A stretch of DNA of 9,038 nt, taken from the NCBI GenBank assembly GCA_026392575.1, contig JAPLBU010000145.1, forward strand, positions 1-9,038, in the 5' to 3' direction. The notes below the pieces were generated by a model, which worked only from the letters and a program-made list of their open reading frames with translations, ran no database searches and was not told where the DNA came from. Shown piece after piece: positions 1-5,309 of the stretch. The position numbers and the translations under genes were made by a program. Numbering within the stretch: the first letter of the stretch is position 1; every line of letters starts with the position of its first letter. Source of the stretch: Actinomycetota bacterium. GTDB lineage: Bacteria; Actinomycetota; Actinomycetes; S36-B12.

Positions 1-779
1 CCGTTCCGCTGGCCGTCACCAACTGCCTGAACTTCGGGTCTCCGGAGGATCCCGAGGTCATGTGGCAGTTCGCACAGGCCACGACTGGGCTGGCCGATGG
101 CTGCCTCGAGCTCGGCATTCCTGTCACGGGCGGCAATGTGTCGTTCTACAACCAGACCGGTGGGACTCCGATCCTGCCTACGCCGGTTGTCGGAGTGCTT
201 GGTGTCATTGACGATGTTGCGCGGCGCACGCCGATCGCGTGGCGCGAGGACGGCGAACTCATCTACCTCCTCGGCGATACGCATGACGAGTTCGGCGGCA
301 GCGAATGGGCGCATCACGTGCACGGACACCTCGGCGGAATGCCACCCGCCGTCGATCTCGGGCGTGAACGACTGCTCGGCGAGATCCTCGTGGCCGGTTC
401 GCGCGACGGCATGCTGTCTGCCGCGCATGACGTGTCCGACGGCGGCGTCGCGCAGACGCTCGTCGAGATGGCACTGCACTCGGGCATCGGTGCTCGCTGC
501 TGGCTACCGGACGGCATCGACCCGTTCATATTCCTGTTCAGCGAGTCGACGGGCCGCGCGGTCGTGGTCGTGGCACGCACGGAGGAGCTCCGCTTCACGG
601 AGATGTGCGCAGCGCGTGGCCTGCCGGCCCACCGCATCGGTGTCGTCGATTCGGGACTGGGTCCAGATGCCGGCTACCCGGTCGGCACCCAGGTGCTGCA
701 GGTGTCGGAGCTGTTCACCGTGACCGTTGACGAACTGCGCACCGCGCATGAGGCCACGCTGCCGGACGCCCTGCGCTGA
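1..779 (+). CDS. purL: Phosphoribosylformylglycinamidine synthase II (PurL), C-terminal part
   Basis: This is the 3' end of a gene that begins before the window. The reading frame enters at base 3 and gives 258 residues, roughly the last third of the usual ~740-770-residue actinobacterial/Bacillus-type PurL. PurL is the ATP-dependent synthetase subunit of cytoplasmic FGAM synthase, which converts FGAR to FGAM (step 4 of purine synthesis) using ammonia supplied by PurQ, with PurS as partner. The fragment opens with the family's AVTNCLNFGSPEDPEVMWQ-type block. It then shows TGGNVSFYNQT (bases 126-158) and HDVSDGG (bases 426-446), both typical of the second AIRS/PurM-like domain pair. No frameshift is visible. 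The TGA stop (777-779) shares its A with the ATG of the next gene, which implies translational coupling. The identification is firm. The upstream part and the purQ/purS genes are not visible. Confidence 0.96.
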   Translation, partial: VPLAVTNCLNFGSPEDPEVMWQFAQATTGLADGCLELGIPVTGGNVSFYNQTGGTPILPTPVVGVLGVIDDVARRTPIAWREDGELIYLLGDTHDEFGGSEWAHHVHGHLGGMPPAVDLGRERLLGEILVAGSRDGMLSAAHDVSDGGVAQTLVEMALHSGIGARCWLPDGIDPFIFLFSESTGRAVVVVARTEELRFTEMCAARGLPAHRIGVVDSGLGPDAGYPVGTQVLQVSELFTVTVDELRTAHEATLPDALR

Positions 780-1081
780 TGGATCCCGACACCGCCGGCC
801 TGCGCGCCGAGGTGAAGGCCTCCCTTGCCCTGCTCCAGGAGCGGGCACCGGGGCGGTCGGTCGAGATCCGGATTCCCCCGTATGCGGCGATCCAGGCCAT
901 CCCCGGCCTTACCCATCGCCGCGGGACTCCGTCGGCCGTGGTCGAGACCGATGCGGTGACCTGGCTCGCCCTCGCGGCCGGACAGCTCACATGGGCACAG
1001 GCCGTCGCGTCGGGTCGGCTGCATGCGAGCGGTGAACGATCCGACCTGAGCCCGTGGCTGCCCCTGACCCCGGGTGACTGA
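779..1081 (+). CDS. Sterol carrier family protein (bacterial SCP orthologue)
   Basis: A 100-residue protein resembling the small actinobacterial SCP-like family (Pfam SCP_3, 'bacterial SCP ortholog'), recognised from memory by its pattern. An acidic/Ala-rich helical start is followed by VEIRIPPYAAIQAIPG, then H-RRGTPSAVVETDAVTWLAL, then a WAQAVASGRLHASGERSDLSPWLPL ending; the ASG-R-DLSP-LPL tail is the most distinctive part. Its biochemical function is not established. The SCP2 fold suggests a hydrophobic ligand pocket, but no lipid role has been shown for this subfamily. No signal peptide or membrane segment is visible, so it should be cytoplasmic. It starts on the last base of purL's TGA, so it is almost certainly co-transcribed and coupled. 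Members commonly sit beside purF or purL in actinobacteria, and here the purine genes resume only at purF, about 6.2 kb downstream. Confidence 0.85.
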   Translation: MDPDTAGLRAEVKASLALLQERAPGRSVEIRIPPYAAIQAIPGLTHRRGTPSAVVETDAVTWLALAAGQLTWAQAVASGRLHASGERSDLSPWLPLTPGD

Positions 1082-1097
1082 CGACGGAAATCGTCGT
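1081..1097. promoter_or_regulatory. Inverted repeat at the SCP gene stop
   Basis: A perfect 6-bp dyad, ACGACG-GAAAT-CGTCGT, begins at the last base of the SCP gene's TGA. It could form a small hairpin closing the purL-SCP transcript, but only a weak ATTT run follows, so terminator activity is uncertain. Its right arm overlaps the next dyad (1094-1108), so the two cannot form together in RNA. Confidence 0.4.
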
Positions 1098-1108
1098 ATT
1101 TCATACGA
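1094..1108. promoter_or_regulatory. Candidate operator: TCGTAT-TTC-ATACGA
   Basis: A perfect 15-bp interrupted palindrome (6-bp arms, 3-bp spacer), more AT-rich than its surroundings and 122 bases upstream of the potA start. Its size and symmetry suit a dimeric transcription factor of the TetR or GntR kind. No regulator gene lies in the window, so the cognate protein is unknown. The operator role is inferred from symmetry and position only. Confidence 0.4.
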
Positions 1109-1119
1109 ATAGGTAACGA

Positions 1120-1153
1120 TTTGCCCCCTCTACGGGGAGACCGTGTAGGCAAA
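1120..1153 (+). promoter_or_regulatory. Folded leader element upstream of potA
   Basis: The plus strand can fold into one nested stem. TTTGC (1120-1124) pairs with GCAAA (1149-1153). After a CCCCT bulge, CTAC (1130-1133) pairs with GTAG (1145-1148). After a GT bulge, GG (1134-1135) pairs with CC (1141-1142), closing a GGAGA loop (1136-1140). An alternative CCCC/GGGG pairing (1125-1128 with 1134-1137) competes with it. I do not recognise a known riboswitch consensus. It could equally be DNA-level symmetry or chance in GC-rich DNA. Confidence 0.35.
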
Positions 1154-1156
1154 CCG

Positions 1157-1179
1157 CGGGGAACGGATACTGTTCCGCG
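1157..1179 (+). promoter_or_regulatory. Hairpin carrying a possible -10 hexamer (GATACT)
   Basis: GGAAC (1160-1164) and GTTCC (1172-1176) form a perfect 5-bp stem around a 7-base loop, extended by two more pairs beyond one G/G mismatch. The loop contains GATACT (1166-1171), a reasonable actinobacterial -10 hexamer that would start transcription near 1178, about 50 bases before the potA ATG. I see no convincing -35 box at the right spacing. The palindrome GCGATCGC (1177-1184) overlaps the right arm. If GATACT is the promoter, the folded element at 1120-1153 would not be transcribed from it. Confidence 0.3.
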
Positions 1180-1229
1180 ATCGCCACCCCTCGGCGGTGC
1201 GCATCGTCATTCAGGGAGTCAAGCACGCC

Positions 1230-2261
1230 ATGTCTGAACCGTCCGTGGCCATCCGACTGCGTGGTCTGACCCGCCGATTCGGTGACGTCCTAGCGGTCAA
1301 CGGCGTCGATCTCGATGTGCTCGACGGGGAGTTCCTGACGCTGCTGGGCCCTTCGGGGTCGGGCAAGACCACCGTCCTTCGGATGATTGCCGGCTTCGAG
1401 CGACCCGACGACGGGACCATCGAACTTGCCGGTGTCGATGTCACCCGAGTCCCGCCTTATGCGCGCGACGTCAACACGGTCTTCCAGGACTACGCCCTGT
1501 TCCCGCACATGTCGGTTCAGAAGAACGTCGAGTACGGCCTGAAGGTCAAGAAGGTGCCATCGGCGGAGCGCGTCCAGCGCGCGAAGGAGGCGCTCGAGTC
1601 GGTGCGGCTGGGCGCGTACGGCGATCGTGCCCCCTCGCAGCTCTCCGGCGGCCAGCGCCAGCGCGTCGCGCTCGCCCGCGCCCTCGTCAACCGCCCCAAG
1701 GTCCTGCTCCTCGACGAGCCCCTCGGCGCGCTCGACCTCAAGCTGCGCGAGCAGATGCAGGTGGAGCTCAAGGAGAGCCAGCGCGGAGTCGGCATCACGT
1801 TCGTCTTCGTCACACACGATCAGGACGAGGCCCTCACGATGTCCGACCGCATCGCGGTCTTCAACGAGGGCAACATCGCCCAGCTGGGCACGCCCACCGA
1901 GGTCTACGAGCACCCCGCCACCTCCTTCGTGGCGGGCTTCGTCGGCACATCAAACCTGCTCGAGGGCGCGGCAGCCGAGGCGGTGCTCGGCCGGCCCGGC
2001 ACGTGGTCGGTGCGACCGGAGAAGATCCGGGTCGTCGCCGCCGACGCGCTTCCGAACGATGGTGAGCACGCCGTCCCGGGCACAGTGCGCGAGGTCGTGT
2101 ACGTCGGAATGTCCACCCGTTTCGTGGTGGATCTCGCCGTCGGTGGGTCGCTCATGGCCGTGCAGCAGAACTCCGAGATGTCCACGGATCTCTCCCACCT
2201 GCGCGGTCAGCAGGTCCAGCTGGTTTGGGATGCGCGTCACGAGTACAAGGTCGCCGACTAG
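1230..2261 (+). CDS. potA: Spermidine/putrescine-class ABC transporter ATP-binding protein
   Basis: A 343-residue cytoplasmic ATPase that should power the importer made by the next three genes. All nucleotide-binding motifs are intact: Walker A GPSGSGKTT (residues 40-48), Q-loop Gln86 in FQDYALFPH, signature LSGGQRQR (138-145), Walker B LLLDEP (159-164), D-loop ALD (167-169) and switch His196 in VTHDQDEA. After about residue 235 comes a TOBE-type regulatory domain with the family's WSVRPEKIRV motif. PotA/FbpC-group ATPases are usually about 340-380 residues, so this one is full length. I chose the ATG at 1230 because AGGGAG (1213-1218) precedes it by 11 bases and the protein then begins normally. 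A GTG at 1197 would add 11 residues with no family match. The PotD- and PotBC-type partners downstream favour the polyamine class over iron or sulfate. The exact substrate cannot be read from the ATPase. Confidence 0.93.
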   Translation: MSEPSVAIRLRGLTRRFGDVLAVNGVDLDVLDGEFLTLLGPSGSGKTTVLRMIAGFERPDDGTIELAGVDVTRVPPYARDVNTVFQDYALFPHMSVQKNVEYGLKVKKVPSAERVQRAKEALESVRLGAYGDRAPSQLSGGQRQRVALARALVNRPKVLLLDEPLGALDLKLREQMQVELKESQRGVGITFVFVTHDQDEALTMSDRIAVFNEGNIAQLGTPTEVYEHPATSFVAGFVGTSNLLEGAAAEAVLGRPGTWSVRPEKIRVVAADALPNDGEHAVPGTVREVVYVGMSTRFVVDLAVGGSLMAVQQNSEMSTDLSHLRGQQVQLVWDARHEYKVAD

Positions 2262-2273
2262 GTCTTCACCATC

Positions 2274-2297
2274 AGCCGTGGGCGTCCGCCTACGGCT
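2274..2297 (+). promoter_or_regulatory. Strong intercistronic hairpin between potA and potD
   Basis: AGCCGTGGGCG (2274-2284) pairs with CGCCTACGGCT (2287-2297): 11 positions with one G-U wobble and almost no loop. It is the most stable simple hairpin I see outside coding sequence. It lies 13 bases after the potA stop and ends 12 bases before the potD Shine-Dalgarno. No U-tract follows, so a classical terminator is unlikely. A processing or mRNA-stabilising role, or partial attenuation, would suit a binding-protein gene that needs more expression than its ATPase gene. That role is inference. Confidence 0.55.
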
Positions 2298-2309
2298 CCG
2301 CAATAGAAC

Positions 2310-2315
2310 AGGAGG
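2310..2315 (+). promoter_or_regulatory. Ribosome binding site AGGAGG that sets the potD start
   Basis: A full AGGAGG lies directly against the GTG at 2316 (no spacing) and 6 bases before the in-frame GTG at 2322. Only the second has workable spacing, so translation should begin at 2322. Confidence 0.8.
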
Positions 2316-2321
2316 GTGCAG

Positions 2322-3596
2322 GTGCATACCAAGCGTCTGCTCACAATTGCTGCGACGGGTACCGCCGCAGCACTGATGCTCGCCGCATGCAGCGGCGGGT
2401 CCAGCAGCACCGAGTCGAGTGCGGCGGCGGGCTCAACGGCCGCGTCTGAGGCACCGGCATCTGAGGCACCGGCATCTGAGGCACCGGCATCTGAGGCGCC
2501 CGCCGCACCCGGTGGTCAGGCATATGCCGGGCCCGTGGGTGACGGTGAGGGCCAGGTCAACGTCCTCGCGTGGCCCGGCTACGTCGAGAACGGGTCGACC
2601 GACCCCGCCGTCGACTGGGTGTCAGGCTTCGAGGAGGAGACCGGCTGCAAGGTCAATCTGAAGACCTTCGGCACCTCCGACGAGGCCGTGAAGCTCATGC
2701 AGGGTGGTGGCTGGGATGTCGTGTCGGCCTCTGGCGATGCGACGCTTCGGCTGATCTACGGCGATTCCGTGCAGCCCGTCAACACCGACCTGGTGCCGAG
2801 CTACGCTGCCATCTTCGACGACCTGAAGATGCAGAAGTTCAACAGTGTCAACGGTGTTGCCTATGGCATCCCGCATGGCCGTGGCGCGAACCTGATCATG
2901 TGGAACACCGACAAGGTCACGGAGCCGATCGATTCGTGGGCGGCCACCTTCGAGGCTGACTCCCCGTATGCCGGTGCGGTCACGGCCTACGACTCGCCCA
3001 TCTTCATCGCTGACGCCGCCGTCTACCTGATGGCGACGCAGCCGGAGCTCGGGATCACCGATCCCTACGCTCTCGATCAGGCGCAGTTCGACGCCGCCAT
3101 CGCGCTGCTCGAGCAGCAGGAGCCGCTCATCAGTGAGTACTGGAGCGACTACACGAAGGCGATCCAGGCCTTCAACTCCGGCACGACGGCCATCGGCACG
3201 TCATGGCAGGTCATCGCGAACCTCGCAGCTGCGGAGGGCGGCAAGGTCCAGGCCACCAAGGCCAAGGAAGGCGCGACCGGCTGGTCTGACACGTGGATGA
3301 TCGCCAAGGACGCGGAGAACATCAACTGCGCCTACAAGTGGGTCGATCACATCGCCTCCCCGGAGACGAACGCGCAGGTCGCGGAGTGGTTCGGCGAGGC
3401 ACCCGCGAATGCCGAGTCCTGTGAACTCACGTCGGACAAGGCGTTCTGCGAGACCTTCCATGCGGGCGACACCGAGTACTGGAAGGACGTCTACTACTGG
3501 AACACCCCGACGGCCACCTGCCTCGACGGCCGCACCGACACCCAGTGCGTGCCCTACAGCGAGTGGGCCACGGCATGGAGCGCGCTCCGCTCCTAG
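2322..3596 (+). CDS. potD: Polyamine-class ABC transporter substrate-binding lipoprotein
   Basis: A 424-residue exported binding protein of the PotD/PotF family. The N-terminus has a lipoprotein signal: basic HTKR, a hydrophobic stretch, then lipobox LAAC with Cys23 as the lipidated residue. A Ser/Ala/Glu/Pro-rich linker follows (about residues 24-65) containing four ASEAP repeats. The binding domain starts near VNVLAWPGYVENG and includes WDVVSASGDATLRL and NGVAYGIPHGRGANLIMWNT. Trp295 (GTSWQ), Trp321 and Asp323 (GWSD) keep the spacing of Trp229, Trp255 and Asp257, which contact spermidine in E. coli PotD; the match rests on my memory of that protein. The mature part has six cysteines, four of them in the last ~75 residues, so disulfides are likely. 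It is longer than E. coli PotD (348). The start is GTG 2322, chosen by Shine-Dalgarno spacing. The class is secure; the actual ligand is inferred. Confidence 0.9.
   Translation: MHTKRLLTIAATGTAAALMLAACSGGSSSTESSAAAGSTAASEAPASEAPASEAPASEAPAAPGGQAYAGPVGDGEGQVNVLAWPGYVENGSTDPAVDWVSGFEEETGCKVNLKTFGTSDEAVKLMQGGGWDVVSASGDATLRLIYGDSVQPVNTDLVPSYAAIFDDLKMQKFNSVNGVAYGIPHGRGANLIMWNTDKVTEPIDSWAATFEADSPYAGAVTAYDSPIFIADAAVYLMATQPELGITDPYALDQAQFDAAIALLEQQEPLISEYWSDYTKAIQAFNSGTTAIGTSWQVIANLAAAEGGKVQATKAKEGATGWSDTWMIAKDAENINCAYKWVDHIASPETNAQVAEWFGEAPANAESCELTSDKAFCETFHAGDTEYWKDVYYWNTPTATCLDGRTDTQCVPYSEWATAWSALRS
2445..2504 (+). repeat. Four tandem 15-bp units in the potD linker
   Basis: TCTGAGGCACCGGCA occurs three times identically (2445-2459, 2460-2474, 2475-2489). 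A fourth copy (2490-2504) has three substitutions. The unit is five codons long and stays in frame, encoding SEAPA, so copy changes only lengthen or shorten the flexible tether between the lipidated Cys and the binding domain. The identity of three copies points to recent slippage or strong homogenisation. Confidence 0.95.
3577..3593 (+). promoter_or_regulatory. Hairpin over the potD C-terminus
   Basis: GGAGCG (3577-3582) pairs with CGCTCC (3588-3593) around a 5-base loop, ending just before the potD TAG at 3594-3596. There is no U-tract. The potB Shine-Dalgarno GGAGGA (3613-3618) follows 20 bases later. It could protect the upstream potD message or dampen readthrough into the permease genes. 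It may also be chance, since it lies in coding sequence. Confidence 0.3.
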
Positions 3597-3626
3597 CGGT
3601 GCCGTTCCTTTCGGAGGATTGATCCA

Positions 3627-4496
3627 GTGACGACCACGACCGCCACGCCTCGGGGCTTCGGCTACCGGCATCCGCGCTTGCGGCTTGCCGGCCTGCTGTC
3701 CGCCCCGATGGCGTGGCTGGTCGTGGTCTACCTGGGTTCACTCGCCGCGCTCTTCCTCACGGCCTTCTGGACCGTCGACGACTTCACGGGTCAACTGGTG
3801 AAGACGTTCACGATGAAGAACTTCCAGCAGGTCTTCACCAACTCCGCATACCTCGGGTCGATGCTGCGCACAGTCAGCATCGCGCTGCTCGTCACGCTGT
3901 TCTGCCTCGTCCTCGCCCTGCCACTCGCCTTCTTCATGGCGCGCGTGGCGAACCCGAAGTGGCGGCCACTGCTCGTCGCCCTCGTCCTCACCCCGCTGTG
4001 GGCGTCCTACCTCGTCAAGGTCTATGCCTGGCGGGCGATGCTCCAGCCCGAGACCGGCGTGCTGGCCTGGTTCCTGGATCCGCTCGGCCTGAGCAGCCCC
4101 GGGTACGGCTACGTCGGCATCGTGGTGACGCTCACCTACCTGTGGCTGCCGTACATGATCCTGCCGATCTACGCGGGCCTCACGCGGCTGCCCGACTCGA
4201 TGCTCGATGCGTCCTCGGACCTCGGCGCCAAGGGCGGTCGCACTTTCCGCAGTGTCGTGATGCCGATCATCTTCCCGTCCATCGTCGCCGGTTCGATCTT
4301 CACGTTCTCGCTCAGTCTCGGTGCCTACATCACCGCCCAGATCGTCGGCGGCCAGGTGACCATGCTCGGCAACATCGTCCCGACCCCCTACGTCACCAAC
4401 CTCCCCTTCGCCGCGGCCGTGGCCACCATTCCGGTGGTCATCGTGCTGCTCTACCTCGCCGCCGTCCGCCGCTCGGGCGCGCTGGACAACCTGTAG
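3627..4496 (+). CDS. potB: Spermidine/putrescine-class ABC transporter permease (PotB-type)
   Basis: A 289-residue inner-membrane permease forming half of the translocation channel. Six hydrophobic segments can be placed: the LLSAPMAWLVVVYLGSLAAL region after a basic cytoplasmic start, then TVSIALLVTLFCLVLALPLAF, LLVALVLTPLWASYLVKVY, GIVVTLTYLWLPYMILPIY, IIFPSIVAGSIFTFSLSLGAY and VATIPVVIVLLYLAAV. The cytoplasmic coupling loop that contacts the ATPase (the EAA motif) is at about residues 192-212, with Asp194-Ala195 and the conserved Gly200 in SSDLGAKGG; the first Glu of the classical motif is replaced by Asp. The GTG start has GGAGGA 8 bases upstream. It follows potD by 30 bases and ends 6 bases before potC, so the permeases are clearly co-transcribed. 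Its length is typical of PotB (about 275-300). Confidence 0.92.
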   Translation: MTTTTATPRGFGYRHPRLRLAGLLSAPMAWLVVVYLGSLAALFLTAFWTVDDFTGQLVKTFTMKNFQQVFTNSAYLGSMLRTVSIALLVTLFCLVLALPLAFFMARVANPKWRPLLVALVLTPLWASYLVKVYAWRAMLQPETGVLAWFLDPLGLSSPGYGYVGIVVTLTYLWLPYMILPIYAGLTRLPDSMLDASSDLGAKGGRTFRSVVMPIIFPSIVAGSIFTFSLSLGAYITAQIVGGQVTMLGNIVPTPYVTNLPFAAAVATIPVVIVLLYLAAVRRSGALDNL

Positions 4497-4502
4497 GCGA
4501 CC

Positions 4503-5309
4503 ATGACCCTCTCGCGCGGTACCAGGATCGTCCTGACGGCCTTCGCCCTCGTCGCGTTCGGCTTCATTTACGTGCCCCTCGGCGTCATCCTCATCAACTC
4601 GTTCAGCACGGACAAGAGCCTGACCTGGCCACCGAGCGGATTCACGACGGAGTGGTGGGGCAAGGCCGCCGACAACGAGGGTGTCCGCGAGGCGCTGCTG
4701 ACGTCCATCTGGGTGGCCAGCCTCGCGACGCTCGTCGCGCTCGTCCTCGGCACCCTGCTCGCCTTCGCCCTGGGCCGGTACCAGTTCTTCGGCCGGGAGT
4801 CGCTCTCGCTGCTCGTGATCCTCCCGATCGCCCTCCCGGGCATCGTCACGGGCATCGCGCTGAACAACGTCTTCACGTCGTTCCTGGGCGGACTGACGAT
4901 CTACACGCTGATCATCGGTCATGCGACCTTCTGCATCGTCGTCGTCTACAACAACGCCATCGCCCGGGTCCGTCGGATGGGCGGAAGCGTCGAGGAGGCG
5001 TCGGCCGACCTCGGCGCGAACGGCTGGCGGACGTTCGTCTTCATCACGTTCCCGTTGATGCGGTCCGCCCTGATCGCCGGGGCGATCCTGGCGTTCGGCC
5101 TGTCCTTCGACGAGATCATCGTGACGACGTTCACCGCGGGACCGGGCGTCACGACCCTGCCGATCTGGATCTACCAGAACCTCTTCCGGCCGAACCAGGC
5201 GCCGATCGTCAATGTCGTGGCCGCAGCCCTCGTGCTGGTGAGCATCCTGCCGATCTACATCGCGCAGAAGTTCTCGAATGCCGACGAGCGCGGCGGTGGC
5301 CTGATCTAG
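4503..5309 (+). CDS. potC: Spermidine/putrescine-class ABC transporter permease (PotC-type)
   Basis: A 268-residue second permease that should pair with the preceding one. Six hydrophobic segments are visible, from IVLTAFALVAFGFIYVPLGV near the N-terminus to VVAAALVLVSILPIYIAQKF near the C-terminus. The EAA loop is well kept at about residues 164-184: Glu164, Glu165, Ala166, then ADLGANGWRTF with Gly171. The motif STDKSLTWPPSGFTTEWW after the first membrane segment is typical of PotC proteins. The ATG lies 6 bases after the potB stop with no strong Shine-Dalgarno, so translation probably depends on coupling to potB. The TAG stop (5307-5309) overlaps the stop of the convergent minus-strand gene. 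Third codon positions are almost all G or C (45 of the first 49 codons). Confidence 0.92.
   Translation: MTLSRGTRIVLTAFALVAFGFIYVPLGVILINSFSTDKSLTWPPSGFTTEWWGKAADNEGVREALLTSIWVASLATLVALVLGTLLAFALGRYQFFGRESLSLLVILPIALPGIVTGIALNNVFTSFLGGLTIYTLIIGHATFCIVVVYNNAIARVRRMGGSVEEASADLGANGWRTFVFITFPLMRSALIAGAILAFGLSFDEIIVTTFTAGPGVTTLPIWIYQNLFRPNQAPIVNVVAAALVLVSILPIYIAQKFSNADERGGGLI

Noticed and set aside
1120..1153. Guanidine, TPP or ZTP riboswitch upstream of the transporter.
   Set aside because: None of the conserved core strings of those classes that I remember is present. Only generic stem-loops can be supported.
1197..1229. GTG at 1197 as an earlier potA start.
   Set aside because: It adds 11 residues without family similarity and has no Shine-Dalgarno. 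The ATG at 1230 has AGGGAG upstream and gives a normal N-terminus.
2445..2504. Tandem repeats considered as a CRISPR-like array.
   Set aside because: The units are contiguous with no spacers, are 15 bp long and are in frame within a protein linker.
3738..4922. A 394-codon minus-strand open frame opposite potB and potC.
   Set aside because: It is extremely rich in Glu, Asp, Arg and His, the mirror of hydrophobic permease codons. It has no recognisable domain and is incompatible with the two well-supported genes opposite.
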